NCBI GenBank assembly: GCA_030651305.1 | Contig: JAUSCI010000072.1 | Location: 1 to 64,000, forward strand | Origin: Sulfuritalea sp. | Lineage (GTDB): Bacteria; Pseudomonadota; Gammaproteobacteria; Burkholderiales; Rhodocyclaceae | Length of the DNA: 64,000 nucleotides | Direction: 5' to 3' | Part shown: piece after piece, positions 15,016 through 24,299 of the stretch | How positions within the stretch are numbered: the first letter of the stretch is position 1 | Layout of the letters: each line of letters starts with the position of its first letter | Translations under genes and position numbers: made by a program | Notes under the pieces: model-generated | Databases searched by the model: none | What the model saw: only the letters and a program-made list of their open reading frames with translations | What the model was told of the DNA's origin: nothing

Positions 15016-15825
15016 TCAAGGATTGATCCGTATGTGGGCCGGGCAGGGAGGGGTGCCGGCGGAGATCGTCATCACCTCGACGCCGGTGTCGGTAACGCGG
15101 ACCGTGTGTTCCCATTGCGCGGAAAGACTGCGATCCTTGGTGACGATGGTCCAGCCGTCCGGCAGTTCCGAGATCGCCGCCTTGCCGGCGTTGATCATCG
15201 GCTCGATGGTGAACACCATGCCGGGCACCAGCACCGGGCCATCCATCGCCCTGCCATAGTGCAGTACCTGCGGTTCTTCGTGGAAATTGAGGCCGATGCC
15301 GTGGCCGCAGAACTCGCGCACTACTGAATACCCGGCACCTTCGGCATGCCTCTGTATCGCCGCACCGATCGCGCCAAGATGGACCCCGGGCCTGACCTGG
15401 GCGATGCCGACCCACATGCATTCGTGTGTCATGGAGACCAGGCGCCGGGCCAGGATCGATGTTTCACCGACGCAGAAAGTGCGGCTGGTATCGCCGTGCC
15501 AGCCATCCTTGATGGTGGTGATGTCAAGATTGACGATGTCGCCTTTCTTCAGCGCGCGATCATTGGGGACGCCGTGGCAGACTTGATGGTTGATGGATGC
15601 GCAGATCGATTTGGGATAAGGCGCATAGCCGGGGGGCGCATAGTTGAGCGGCGCCGGGATGCAGCCCTGAACGTCGACCATGTAGTCGTGACAAAGGCGA
15701 TCCAGTTCGGCCGTGGTGATGCCCGGCTTGACGAAAGGATCGATGTAGTCGAGGACTTCGGCCGCCAGGTGGCAGGCGACGCGCATCTCGACGATGTCTT
15801 GCGCGGTCTTGATGGAAATGGCCAT
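15016..15825 (-). CDS. map: Methionine aminopeptidase, type I
   Basis: Map removes the initiator methionine from new proteins. The 269-residue length and motifs match type I: EICDYNF-like placement is seen as NLDITTIKDGWHGDTSRTF (two metal aspartates), then GHGIGLNFHEEPQVLHYG (histidine and glutamate), and TIEPMINAGK and QWEHTVRVTDTG (metal glutamates). The start ATG at 15825 gives MAISIKTAQDIVEM. The gene heads the map-glnD unit on the minus strand, divergent from rpsB with a cyclase gene in between. This is the standard betaproteobacterial arrangement apart from the cyclase. Confidence 0.96.
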   Translation of the reverse strand: MAISIKTAQDIVEMRVACHLAAEVLDYIDPFVKPGITTAELDRLCHDYMVDVQGCIPAPLNYAPPGYAPYPKSICASINHQVCHGVPNDRALKKGDIVNLDITTIKDGWHGDTSRTFCVGETSILARRLVSMTHECMWVGIAQVRPGVHLGAIGAAIQRHAEGAGYSVVREFCGHGIGLNFHEEPQVLHYGRAMDGPVLVPGMVFTIEPMINAGKAAISELPDGWTIVTKDRSLSAQWEHTVRVTDTGVEVMTISAGTPPCPAHIRINP

Positions 15826-15921
15826 GAATGCTGGACAGGAGTGGGGAACAGCATTTTACCCGCAGGCCACCTGCGGCGGGTGTTTCAAGCAGGAATCCGG
15901 CGCGGCCTCGCCGCCAGGTCT

Positions 15922-16683
15922 TCAGTAAAACAGCCGTTCGTCTTCCCTGTAGAACTCCACGGCATAGGCAACCTGCCCTTGTGGGTATTCCTTGGTTGCA
16001 ATTGATTTCTTCTCGACCTGGTAGGCAAGATCTTCCGAAAGGTGGCCGACAACGGTTGGCATGCCTTCCACCAGACGGCTGCCGGGGTAGGCGTTGAGTA
16101 TCAGATGGTACGGCGGGCAGGTCTCGCACATCCGCACTGATCCGACGATGGGAGAGCCGATGATGGTGAGGTCGCCGACAATCGGCGTCAGGTAGCAGGG
16201 GCCGGCGTCCACGCCAATGGAGAGACCGATTCCGGCGGGTTCGTTGCGCATGTTGGCGACAAACGCCGGGTAATAGTAGGTGCGGAAGTTATCCATCACC
16301 GAACAGCAGAAATCGAGCACGGTGTCCATGTGATCGGCAAACGAGTGCTCCATCAGCCAGTAGCAGATGAAGCCATCCCCGGTGAACTTGTCGAACCAGC
16401 CGCCGTGGTAGTGCAGCACGGTACGGAACTCGGCGACGAAATCGTCGAGAATTCTGGCGTAGGCAGGTATGTCGATGGATTCCTTGAGGACGCAGGATGA
16501 ACGCCGGATATCCACAGTGAGCACGATGGCTTCGATGGCCGATACTTCGCTGATCGACTTCCGGATTTCGGGCGAAACATTGGTCCGCGTCGGATCAAAG
16601 CGATCAACAGGCGCATGGCTGCGAAACTGGTGTTCGATATCTCCGCCGTCGCCAGCGAGACGATTCATGGCAAATAGGCTCAC
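15922..16683 (-). CDS. Class III nucleotidyl cyclase domain protein, catalytic site atypical
   Basis: The 253-residue soluble protein is essentially one class III adenylate/guanylate cyclase domain. The first metal aspartate is in IVLTVDIRRSS near residue 57. The second, with the purine-selecting lysine before it, is in GGWFDKFTGDGFICYW near 100. A GLSIGVDAGPCY strand follows. The region that normally reads like GDxVNxAARL is GSPIVGSVRMCE here, so the base-selecting aspartate is a serine and the transition-state asparagine is a valine, although the arginine remains. It may be inactive, or use a different nucleotide. Start is GTG at 16683, with an ATG at 16668 as an alternative. It lies between map and rpsB, divergent from rpsB. 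Confidence 0.82.
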   Translation of the reverse strand: MSLFAMNRLAGDGGDIEHQFRSHAPVDRFDPTRTNVSPEIRKSISEVSAIEAIVLTVDIRRSSCVLKESIDIPAYARILDDFVAEFRTVLHYHGGWFDKFTGDGFICYWLMEHSFADHMDTVLDFCCSVMDNFRTYYYPAFVANMRNEPAGIGLSIGVDAGPCYLTPIVGDLTIIGSPIVGSVRMCETCPPYHLILNAYPGSRLVEGMPTVVGHLSEDLAYQVEKKSIATKEYPQGQVAYAVEFYREDERLFY

Positions 16684-16817
16684 GGTTAAGTGCCCTCAAG
16701 ATTGGCCCGTTGCAGGGTCTTGCACTACGTGTGAATTATTTCACACTATATCGCAGGAAATCATCTAAATCGCTTTCATTCGATTCTGGCGTTTCAGATC
16801 GAAAAGCTCCGCGCAGC

Positions 16818-16847
16818 TTGTGTCGGACCGCAAGAGACGGCTATAAT
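16818..16847 (+). promoter_or_regulatory. Putative sigma-70 promoter for the rpsB operon
   Basis: A perfect -10 box TATAAT (16842-16847) is preceded by TTGTGT (16818-16823) with an 18-bp spacer. The start of transcription would be near 16854, leaving a leader of about 120 bases before rpsB. In other bacteria this leader can carry S2 feedback control; I cannot show a fold by eye. The rpsB ribosome binding site is CGGAGA. Confidence 0.6.
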
Positions 16848-16976
16848 CCCATGCTTGTTCGGGGTGGTCCCGGGCAAAATCCACACGCCCGGCGCCGATA
16901 GGGTGGCTTCCCGCACGGAATTCAGCGCGAAGCAGCACGGCCAGGCGGAGGTTTAACCCATATCGGAGATAGTTCT

Positions 16977-17726
16977 ATGAGCACTACCATGCGCCAGATG
17001 CTGGAGGCCGGCGTTCATTTCGGCCACCAGACCCGCTTCTGGAACCCAAAAATGGCCCCGTCCATCTTCGGCAATCGCAACAAGATCCACATCATCAACC
17101 TCTTAAAAACCCTGGCCAAGTATCAGGAAGCCATCGCTTTCGTGAGGAAGATGGCGGCCAAGAAGGGCACCATCCTGTTTGTCAGCACCAAGCGCCAGGC
17201 GCGCGAAATCATTGCCGAGGAAGCCCAGCGCTGCGGCATGCCTTTCGTCGACGACCGCTGGCTCGGCGGCATGATGACCAACTTCAAGACGCTCAAGATT
17301 TCCGTCAAGCGCTTGAAGGATCTGGAACAGTCCATGCTGGACGGCAACTTCGAGAAGCTGTCAAAGAAGGAAACCCTGACCTTGCAGCGCGAGATGGACA
17401 AGCTGAGAAAGTCCATCGGCGGCATCAAGGACATGGGCGGTTTGCCCGATGCGATCTTCGTTATCGATGTCGGCTATCACAAGATTGCGATTACCGAAGC
17501 CGGCAAGCTGGGTATTCCGGTGATCGGCGTGGTCGATACCAACCATTCTCCCGAAGGCGTCGCTTACGTGATCCCCGGCAATGACGATTCCTCCGGCGCG
17601 ATCCGCCTCTATGCCCGCGGCGTGGCCGATGCCATTCTCGAAGGCAAGAGCCAGGGGATCAACGAGGTGGTGCAGCAACTGGCGGGCGACGACGAGTTCG
17701 TTGAAGTCGAGGACGCGGCGGAGTAG
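16977..17726 (+). CDS. rpsB: 30S ribosomal protein S2
   Basis: S2 binds late to the 30S subunit and helps recruit S1. The 249-residue protein has the family's opening [20 protein letters not shown], the [18 protein letters not shown] block and the [11 protein letters not shown] segment. The RRRxxx-free acidic C-terminus ([12 protein letters not shown]) is normal for proteobacteria. The gene starts the translation-to-lipid-A cluster and is followed after 121 bp by tsf, as in most bacteria. The inter-gene region carries an unusual inverted repeat. Confidence 0.97.
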   Translation: MSTTMRQMLEAGVHFGHQTRFWNPKMAPSIFGNRNKIHIINLLKTLAKYQEAIAFVRKMAAKKGTILFVSTKRQAREIIAEEAQRCGMPFVDDRWLGGMMTNFKTLKISVKRLKDLEQSMLDGNFEKLSKKETLTLQREMDKLRKSIGGIKDMGGLPDAIFVIDVGYHKIAITEAGKLGIPVIGVVDTNHSPEGVAYVIPGNDDSSGAIRLYARGVADAILEGKSQGINEVVQQLAGDDEFVEVEDAAE

Positions 17727-17738
17727 TTTTAAATTCAT

Positions 17739-17834
17739 GTGAAATGTGAAACGTGAAACGTGATGCGTTCCGCCGCGGGCGGTATGCAGCCACATCAATG
17801 GTTTTCGTTTCACTTTTCACTTTTCACGTTTCAC
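17739..17834. repeat. Inverted repeat built of GTGAAAN heptamers between rpsB and tsf
   Basis: The left arm (17739-17767) is a run of GTGAAA units spaced seven bases apart. The right arm (17806-17834) is the inverted version, TTTCAC units at the same spacing. The arms would pair over about 29 bases with a few mismatches around a 38-base loop. No T-run follows, so a simple terminator is unlikely. The layout looks like a dispersed hairpin repeat that settled between two genes. It ends 13 bases before tsf. Confidence 0.7.
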
Positions 17835-17847
17835 TGGAGTCAAGCAA

Positions 17848-18747
17848 ATGGCGGAAATTACCGCAAGCATGGTCAAGGAACTGCGCGAGAAGACCGACGC
17901 GCCGATGATGGAATGCAAGAGGGCGCTGACCGAGGCTGTCGGCGACATGGCGAAAGCCGAGGAAATCCTGCGCGTCAAGCTGGGCAACAAGGCCAGCAAG
18001 GCGGCGACCCGCATCGCCGCGGAAGGTGTGGTGGCGATTCACATCGCCGCCGACGGCAAGCTGGGCAGCATTTTCGAGATCAACAGCGAAACCGACTTCG
18101 TCGCCAAGAACGATGAGTTCCTCAAGCTGGCCGGCGATTGCGCCCGGCTGGTGGTCGACCAGGATCCGGCCGACGTTGCGGCACTCTCCGCGCTCGCCAT
18201 GGGCGACGGCACGGTCGAATCCACCCGCACCGCGCTGGTGGGCAAGATCGGCGAGAACATGAGCATTCGCCGTTTCACCCGCATTGCCGCAAAGGGCAAG
18301 CTGGCGTCCTACATCCACGGCGGCTCGAAGATCGGCGTGTTGGTCGACGTGGTTGGCGGCGACGATCAACTGGCGAAAGATCTTGCGATGCACATCGCTG
18401 CGTCGAAGCCGAAGTCGCTGGATTCGTCGGGCGTGTCGGCGGCGCTGCTGGATACCGAGCGTCGCATCGCCATCGAAAAGGCGCGCGAAGCCGGCAAGCC
18501 GGAAGCGATGCTGGAAAAGATTGCCGAAGGCACGGTGCAGAAGTATCTGAGGGATGTGACGTTGCTGGGGCAGGTGTTCGTCAAGGCCGAGGACGGCAAG
18601 CAGACCATCGAACAACTGCTGAAGGCAAGGGGCGCATCGGTTGCTGCGTTCGCGCTGTATATCGTCGGCGAAGGCATCGAAAAGAAGGTGAATGATTTCG
18701 CCGCCGAAGTCGCTGCGCAGGCGGCCGCTGCCGCAGGCAACAAATAG
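17848..18747 (+). CDS. tsf: Elongation factor Ts
   Basis: EF-Ts regenerates EF-Tu-GTP by nucleotide exchange. The 299-residue length is typical. The N-terminal UBA-like part shows [20 protein letters not shown], and the core signature is [20 protein letters not shown] dimerisation and coiled-coil part follows, with the end [14 protein letters not shown]. The start is ATG at 17848 after a GGAGTC site. It is the second gene of the rpsB cluster and 15 bp precede pyrH. Confidence 0.97.
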   Translation: MAEITASMVKELREKTDAPMMECKRALTEAVGDMAKAEEILRVKLGNKASKAATRIAAEGVVAIHIAADGKLGSIFEINSETDFVAKNDEFLKLAGDCARLVVDQDPADVAALSALAMGDGTVESTRTALVGKIGENMSIRRFTRIAAKGKLASYIHGGSKIGVLVDVVGGDDQLAKDLAMHIAASKPKSLDSSGVSAALLDTERRIAIEKAREAGKPEAMLEKIAEGTVQKYLRDVTLLGQVFVKAEDGKQTIEQLLKARGASVAAFALYIVGEGIEKKVNDFAAEVAAQAAAAAGNK

Positions 18748-18762
18748 AGGCCCCGCAAGACG

Positions 18763-19479
18763 ATGACTGCGCCGAAATTCCGCCGCATTTTGCTCAAGCT
18801 TTCGGGCGAGGCGCTGATGGGCGATGATGCTTATGGCATCAACCCGAAAGTGCTGGGCGCCGTCGTGGCGGAAATCAAGGCGGTGACCGATCTCGGCGTC
18901 GAACTTGGCGTCGTCATCGGCGGCGGCAACATCTTTCGCGGCATCGGCGGTACCGCCACCGGCATGGATCGCGCCACCGCCGACTACATGGGCATGCTGG
19001 CGACGGTGATGAATGCCATGGCGCTGTCGGATGCCATGCGTCAGGCCGGGATCAACGCCCGCGTCCAGTCGGCGCTGAACATCGAACAGGTGGTCGAGCC
19101 CTATATTCGCGGCAAGGCGATTCGCTACCTGGAAGAAGGCAAGGTGGTGATTTTCGGCGCCGGCACCGGCAACCCCTTTTTCACCACCGATACGGCGGCG
19201 GCATTGCGCGGCTCGGAAATCGGCGCTGAAATCGTGCTCAAGGCGACCAAGGTCGATGGCATTTATAGCGCAGATCCGAAGAAGGATCCGGCGGCCACTC
19301 GCTTCAATCGTATCAGCTTCGATGAGGCGATCAACAGCAACTTGGCGGTCATGGATGCAACGGCGTTTGCGCTGTGTCGCGACCAGAAGCTGCCGATCAA
19401 CGTGTTCTCGATCTTCAAGGCCGGTGCGCTGAAGCGCGTGGTAATGGGCGAGGACGAGGGCACACTGGTTCACGTCTAG
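18763..19479 (+). CDS. pyrH: UMP kinase
   Basis: PyrH phosphorylates UMP to UDP with ATP, feeding pyrimidine nucleotides. The 238-residue protein shows the amino-acid-kinase fold: [13 protein letters not shown] at the start (the phosphate-binding lysine), [30 protein letters not shown] and [16 protein letters not shown]. Its end DEGTLV is family-typical. It lies between tsf and frr with short spacers, so is likely on the same transcript. Confidence 0.97.
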   Translation: MTAPKFRRILLKLSGEALMGDDAYGINPKVLGAVVAEIKAVTDLGVELGVVIGGGNIFRGIGGTATGMDRATADYMGMLATVMNAMALSDAMRQAGINARVQSALNIEQVVEPYIRGKAIRYLEEGKVVIFGAGTGNPFFTTDTAAALRGSEIGAEIVLKATKVDGIYSADPKKDPAATRFNRISFDEAINSNLAVMDATAFALCRDQKLPINVFSIFKAGALKRVVMGEDEGTLVHV

Positions 19480-19497
19480 GACTTTAGGAGTGGGAGC

Positions 19498-20055
19498 ATG
19501 ATTCCCGAACTGAAAAAGACTTCTGAACAGAAGATGCAAAAGAGCCTTGAGGCACTGAAAGCCGACTTGGGCAAGGTACGCACCGGCCGGGCGCATACCG
19601 GCATCCTCGATCACGTGCAGGTCGATTACTACGGTTCGTTGGTGCCGATCACGCAGGTGGCCAACGTAACCCTGATCGATGCCCGCACCATAGGCGTGCA
19701 GCCGTGGGAAAAGCCGATGGTGGCCAAGGTGGAAAAGGCGATTCGCGATTCCGATCTGGGGCTCAATCCGTCGAGCCAGGGCGAGATTATTCGCGTGCCG
19801 ATGCCGGCCCTGACCGAAGAACGACGCCGCGATCTGATCAAGGTCATCAAGCATGAAGGCGAGAATGCCAAGGTGGCGATTCGCAACCTGCGCCGCGACG
19901 CGATTGCGCACTTGAAAGAAGCCCTGAAGAAGAAGGAAATCGCCGAGGACGACGAGCGCCGCGCCCTGGACGACATGCAGAAATTGACGGACCGCTATGT
20001 CGCCGAGGTCGACCGGGCTTTGGCGGACAAAGAGAAAGACCTGATGGCGATCTGA
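19498..20055 (+). CDS. frr: Ribosome recycling factor
   Basis: RRF, with EF-G, splits the post-termination ribosome. The 185-residue length is exact for the family. Recognisable parts are [20 protein letters not shown] in helix 1, then the domain II strands with TIGVQPWEK, and the final three-helix bundle with [20 protein letters not shown]. The start ATG at 19498 follows TTAGGAGTGGG. It sits in the standard position after pyrH. Confidence 0.97.
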   Translation: MIPELKKTSEQKMQKSLEALKADLGKVRTGRAHTGILDHVQVDYYGSLVPITQVANVTLIDARTIGVQPWEKPMVAKVEKAIRDSDLGLNPSSQGEIIRVPMPALTEERRRDLIKVIKHEGENAKVAIRNLRRDAIAHLKEALKKKEIAEDDERRALDDMQKLTDRYVAEVDRALADKEKDLMAI

Positions 20056-20100
20056 TTTCGTTCGCTCCGCAGGTCCATTCACAGGCTCTGAGAGGGTGTC

Positions 20101-20922
20101 ATGGCAGGAAAATTCACCAGCTCGACGCAGGCAATTCCAAATGTGGCCAATGTCCCGCGCCATATTGCCATCATCATGGACGGCAACGGGCGCTGGGCCA
20201 AGAAGCGCTTCATGCCACGCGTCGCCGGCCACACCCGTGGCGTCGAGACGGTGCGGGCGATGGTCAAGGCATGTATTGCGCGCGGGGTGAACTATCTGAC
20301 CTTGTTCGCCTTTTCTTCGGAGAACTGGCGGCGTCCGGCAGAGGAAGTCTCTTTCCTCATGAACCTTTTTATCAGCGCCTTGCAGGGTGAAATCGGCAAG
20401 CTGCATGCCAACGGCGTGCGACTCAAGGTGGTCGGCGATCTTGCGGCCTTCGAGCCCCGGCTGGTTGCCCTGATTCGCGAAGGCGAGGCCAAAACAGCCA
20501 ACAATTCCCGCCTGACGCTGACCATCGCCGCCAACTATGGTGGCCGCTGGGACATCCTGCAGGCGATGAATCAACTGGCGCTGGCGCATCCGGAAAAGGC
20601 CGGTTGCTATGGTGAGGCCGACCTCGCCCCGCACCTGATGATGGCCTATGCGCCGGAGCCCGATCTCTTCATTCGCACCGGCGGCGAGGAGCGCATCAGC
20701 AACTTCCTGCTCTGGCAACTGGCCTATAGCGAGTTGCATTTCACCGAGACGCTATGGCCGGATTTCGACGACGCGGCGCTGGATACCGCGATCGGTTCGT
20801 ATCGCCGGCGCGAGCGCCGGTTTGGGCGAACCAGTGAACAACTTGGCGGGCAGGCCGGCGAGCAGATGCGCGCCGTAGCGCCAGAGCCGACTGCTGTGCC
20901 AGGCACGGATCAAGATGCTTAG
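20101..20922 (+). CDS. uppS: Undecaprenyl diphosphate synthase
   Basis: UppS condenses eight isopentenyl units onto farnesyl diphosphate to make the C55 carrier lipid for cell-wall sugars. The 273-residue protein has the catalytic opening [27 protein letters not shown] in the middle, and the late segment [20 protein letters not shown] followed by TLWPDF. The C-terminal 25 residues are extra and low in complexity. Its last bases overlap the start of cdsA by 8 bp, which suggests translational coupling. Confidence 0.96.
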   Translation: MAGKFTSSTQAIPNVANVPRHIAIIMDGNGRWAKKRFMPRVAGHTRGVETVRAMVKACIARGVNYLTLFAFSSENWRRPAEEVSFLMNLFISALQGEIGKLHANGVRLKVVGDLAAFEPRLVALIREGEAKTANNSRLTLTIAANYGGRWDILQAMNQLALAHPEKAGCYGEADLAPHLMMAYAPEPDLFIRTGGEERISNFLLWQLAYSELHFTETLWPDFDDAALDTAIGSYRRRERRFGRTSEQLGGQAGEQMRAVAPEPTAVPGTDQDA

Positions 20923-21727
20923 GACGCGGGTCATTACCGCGCTGTTGCTGGTTGCAGGCCTTGCGCTGATTCTGTTTGTCATGCCGCCGCTGGCGGCGGT
21001 GCTCACTTTTGCCGCGGTCGCCGCGCTGGCGGCATGGGAATGGGGCGGCTTGATGAAGCAGGACCAGCCGGCGCGGGTGATGTATGCTTTTGTGCTGCTG
21101 CTGTTCTGCTGGCAACTGACGGTAGCGGCGCCCGAACTCGTCCCGGGATTGCTGGGCCTGTCGGCGGCATTCTGGATTCTTGTCGTGCCCTTTTGGTTTC
21201 GCTACAAATGGGCGCTGGCCGGCAACGACTTCTTCGGCTACCTGATCGGCGCCCTGGTGATTCTGCCGACATGGGCCGCGATGGTGGCCCTGCACGCGGT
21301 CAGCACCTGGCTGATGCTCGCCGTCATGGCACTGGTCTGGGTCGCCGACATTTCGGCCTATTTCGCCGGCCGGGCTTTTGGTAAGCACGGCAAACGAAAA
21401 CTTGCACCGACCATCAGTCCCGGTAAGACCTGGGAAGGGGTGGCCGGGGCGGTGGTCGGCGTATTGATCTACGGCAGCATCGTGCTGGGATTCTCGCCAC
21501 TGGGCGAAAAGATTCCGCTGGCATGGCCGCTGTTGGGCTTGCTGCTGATCCTGCTTACGGCGGTGAGCGTCATGGGCGACCTGTTCGAGTCCCTGTTGAA
21601 GCGCCAGGCCGGGATCAAGGACAGCAGCGGTCTGCTGCCGGGCCACGGCGGGGTGCTCGACCGCATCGATGCACTGACCTCGACCCTGCCGCTGGCGGCG
21701 CTGATCCTGTATTTCGTCCGCTCATGA
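20915..21727 (+). CDS. cdsA: Phosphatidate cytidylyltransferase
   Basis: CdsA makes CDP-diacylglycerol, the branch point for phospholipids, at the inner membrane. The 270-residue protein has about eight hydrophobic segments. The CTP_transf_1 signature is at the C-terminal end: [18 protein letters not shown] near residue 165, then [20 protein letters not shown] and [15 protein letters not shown] near 240. It overlaps uppS by 8 bp and dxr by 4 bp (ATGA). Confidence 0.96.
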   Translation: MLRTRVITALLLVAGLALILFVMPPLAAVLTFAAVAALAAWEWGGLMKQDQPARVMYAFVLLLFCWQLTVAAPELVPGLLGLSAAFWILVVPFWFRYKWALAGNDFFGYLIGALVILPTWAAMVALHAVSTWLMLAVMALVWVADISAYFAGRAFGKHGKRKLAPTISPGKTWEGVAGAVVGVLIYGSIVLGFSPLGEKIPLAWPLLGLLLILLTAVSVMGDLFESLLKRQAGIKDSSGLLPGHGGVLDRIDALTSTLPLAALILYFVRS

Positions 21728-22911
21728 AACTGACTGTACTTGGTGCCACCGGTTCGATAGGCGTCAGCACGCTCGACGTGGTGGCGCGGCACCCGGATCG
21801 CTTCGAGGTGGTGGCGCTGACCGGACATAGCCAGGTGGATGTTCTTGCCGCGCAGTGCCGGAAGTTCCATCCCGCCTACGCGGTGATGGGCGGTGCAGTT
21901 GATGCACAGCGTCTTGCGCTGCTGCTGAAGGATGCGGGCGTGCGCACCGAGGTGCTGCACGGCGCAGAGGCGCTGGTGCAGGTCGCGGGCCTGCCTGAAG
22001 TGGATGCGGTGATGGCCGCCATCGTCGGTGCGGCGGGACTGCCGCCGACGCTGGCTGCCGCACGTGCCGGCAAACGCGTGCTGCTTGCCAACAAGGAAGC
22101 GCTGGTGATGGCCGGCGCGGTATTCATGGCCGAGGCGCGTCGTGCCGGTGCCTTGCTGCTGCCGATCGACAGCGAGCACAACGCGGTATTCCAATCGATG
22201 CCGCACAACTATGCGGGAGACATGGCGCACGGCGGAGTAAGACGGATTTTGCTGACCGCCTCGGGCGGCCCGTTTCGTACCACGCCGCTTGACGTGCTGG
22301 CCGCGGTGACGCCCGAGCAGGCAGTCGCGCATCCCAACTGGTCCATGGGCAGAAAGATTTCCGTTGATTCGGCGACCATGATGAACAAGGGCCTTGAAGT
22401 GATCGAGGCGCACTGGTTGTTCAACGCCCCGGCCGATCGCATTGAGGTGGTGATTCATCCGCAGAGCGTAATTCACTCCCTGGTTGACTACGAAGACGGT
22501 TCGGTGCTCGCCCAGCTTGGCAATCCCGACATGCGAACGCCGATCGCCCACGCCCTGGCCTGGCCGGAACGCATCGATTCGGGCGTGGCGGCACTGGATC
22601 TTTTCGCCGTCGCGCGACTCGACTTCGAACGTCCCGATCCGAAGCGCTTTCCGTGTCTTGATCTGGGCTATCGAGCTTTGCGTGCCGCGGGCAATGCGGC
22701 CGCCGTGCTGAATGCCGCCAACGAAGTGGCGGTGGCAGCTTTTCTTGAGCGCCGTTTGTCCTTCCTTGGCATCGCCGATCTGATTGCCGCGACGCTCGAC
22801 GCCGTGCCTCATGCAGCCGTGCCGGATCTTGCCGCCGTGCTGGAAGCCGACCGTCAGGGACGCGCGGCTGCACTTGATCTGCTCGACCGCAGCGGTGCCA
22901 GGTCAGCATGA
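21724..22911 (+). CDS. dxr: 1-deoxy-D-xylulose 5-phosphate reductoisomerase
   Basis: Dxr converts DXP to 2-C-methylerythritol 4-phosphate, the committed step of the MEP isoprenoid route. The 395-residue protein begins with the NADPH site [20 protein letters not shown]. It keeps [12 protein letters not shown], the substrate segments [10 protein letters not shown] and TASGGPFR, and the metal/flexible-loop part [19 protein letters not shown]. The start overlaps the cdsA stop as ATGA; longer in-frame readings intrude into cdsA and are not family-like. Its product feeds UppS substrates made elsewhere. Confidence 0.97.
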   Translation: MKLTVLGATGSIGVSTLDVVARHPDRFEVVALTGHSQVDVLAAQCRKFHPAYAVMGGAVDAQRLALLLKDAGVRTEVLHGAEALVQVAGLPEVDAVMAAIVGAAGLPPTLAAARAGKRVLLANKEALVMAGAVFMAEARRAGALLLPIDSEHNAVFQSMPHNYAGDMAHGGVRRILLTASGGPFRTTPLDVLAAVTPEQAVAHPNWSMGRKISVDSATMMNKGLEVIEAHWLFNAPADRIEVVIHPQSVIHSLVDYEDGSVLAQLGNPDMRTPIAHALAWPERIDSGVAALDLFAVARLDFERPDPKRFPCLDLGYRALRAAGNAAAVLNAANEVAVAAFLERRLSFLGIADLIAATLDAVPHAAVPDLAAVLEADRQGRAAALDLLDRSGARSA

Positions 22912-24284
22912 TGAAGCCTGAATTTCTGGCGTGGTATGCGGGCGCATTCCTGCTGGCGCTGGCGGTGCTGGTGGTGGTGCACGAGATGGGCCACTATCTG
23001 GCGGCGCGCGCCTGCAATGTCAAGGTATTGCGTTTTGCATTTGGCTTCGGCAAGGTGATCTGGATGCGGCGCCATGGGCGCGACGGCACCGAGTGGGCAA
23101 TCTCGGCGTTTCCGCTAGGTGGTTACGTCAAGATGTTGGATGAACGCGAGGGCGCGGTCGCCGCGCAGGAATTGCCCCGGGCGTTCAATCGTCTGCCCGT
23201 CGGCCGCCGTGCGTTTATCGTTGCGGCAGGACCGGCGGCGAATTTTCTGCTGGCGATCGTGCTGTACTGGTTATTGTTCATGCACGGCGTGACCGAACTC
23301 AAACCCCGTCTCGGACCTCCGCCCGCCGACACTCCGGCGGCGATGGCCGGCCTTGGCGAAGGCGGGACGGTCCGTGCGGTGAATGGCCATGCCATCGAGA
23401 CCTGGCAGCAACTGCGCTGGGAAGTCATGCGGCGGGCGCTGGACAAGGAGCCATTGCAACTCGAAGTCATCAGTCCGCAACGGGAGATTGGAGTCTACCG
23501 GATTGCCAGTGATCGCTTTGATCTGGAGGAACTCGAAAAGGATCCTTTGCGCTCACTTGGACTCGTGCTTTACCGGCCTCGCCTGCCTGCCGTGATAGGC
23601 AGTGTGCTGCCTGATTCGGCCGGAGAACTGGCAGGATTTCGCGACGGCGATCGAGTACTGTCGATCGACGGCAAGGCGATTGCCGAATGGTCAGAACTGG
23701 CCGCCATCGCACGTGCTGCGGCGGGACGCCAGCTAAGATTCGCCGTCGAGCGCGACAGTCGTCCACTTGAACTTTCTGCCGTTCCGCGTCTGGCGGAGGA
23801 GGGCGGGCATAAGTTCGGACGCCTGGGTCTGATGGCAAGGGAAGGCAAGGGCGAAGCCTTCGAGATGACTACCGTCGTCAGTTACGGCCCGCTCGAATCG
23901 GTCAGCCAGGCACTGGCGCAGACCTGGGATACCTCGATCCTGAGCCTGCGCATGATAGGCCGCATGCTTACCGGCGAGTTGTCGTGGAAGAATCTCTCGG
24001 GGCCGGTGACCATCGCCGATTACGCGGGACAGTCGGCGCGGCTCGGCGCCAGCTACTACCTGCGTTTTATCGCACTGATCAGCATCAGTCTTGGCGTGCT
24101 CAATCTGCTGCCCGTACCTGTTCTGGACGGAGGGCATTTGATGTATTATCTCGTCGAGTTTATCAAGGGTGGCCCGGTGTCAGAACGGGCTCTGGAAATC
24201 GGTCAGCAGATTGGTTTTGCCTTGCTGGCGCTGCTGATGGCTTTTGCTTTCTACAACGATATCAACCGTCTTGTTTCCGGCTAA
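22908..24284 (+). CDS. rseP: RIP metalloprotease RseP
   Basis: RseP is the site-2 protease that cuts anti-sigma factors within the inner membrane. The 458-residue protein has the zinc motif [13 protein letters not shown] in the first helix near residue 26 and the second-site motif [19 protein letters not shown] near residue 410. Two PDZ domains lie between, at about 115-200 and 215-300, the second starting near [19 protein letters not shown]. The start ATG at 22908 overlaps the dxr stop by 4 bp. BamA follows 15 bp downstream, consistent with a joint envelope-stress role. Confidence 0.96.
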   Translation: MMKPEFLAWYAGAFLLALAVLVVVHEMGHYLAARACNVKVLRFAFGFGKVIWMRRHGRDGTEWAISAFPLGGYVKMLDEREGAVAAQELPRAFNRLPVGRRAFIVAAGPAANFLLAIVLYWLLFMHGVTELKPRLGPPPADTPAAMAGLGEGGTVRAVNGHAIETWQQLRWEVMRRALDKEPLQLEVISPQREIGVYRIASDRFDLEELEKDPLRSLGLVLYRPRLPAVIGSVLPDSAGELAGFRDGDRVLSIDGKAIAEWSELAAIARAAAGRQLRFAVERDSRPLELSAVPRLAEEGGHKFGRLGLMAREGKGEAFEMTTVVSYGPLESVSQALAQTWDTSILSLRMIGRMLTGELSWKNLSGPVTIADYAGQSARLGASYYLRFIALISISLGVLNLLPVPVLDGGHLMYYLVEFIKGGPVSERALEIGQQIGFALLALLMAFAFYNDINRLVSG

Positions 24285-24299
24285 TTTTTGTCCAATCAC

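Noticed and set aside
12407-15421. A longer GlnD starting inside map
   Set aside because: The extra 136 residues are arginine-rich shadow of map; the family start fits the ATG at 15013.
17824-20739. A 971-residue open frame on the minus strand across tsf-pyrH-frr-uppS
   Set aside because: Each plus-strand gene beneath is a clear core gene. The antisense product is rich in histidine, arginine, glutamine and aspartate in the way of GC-rich shadows and matches no family.
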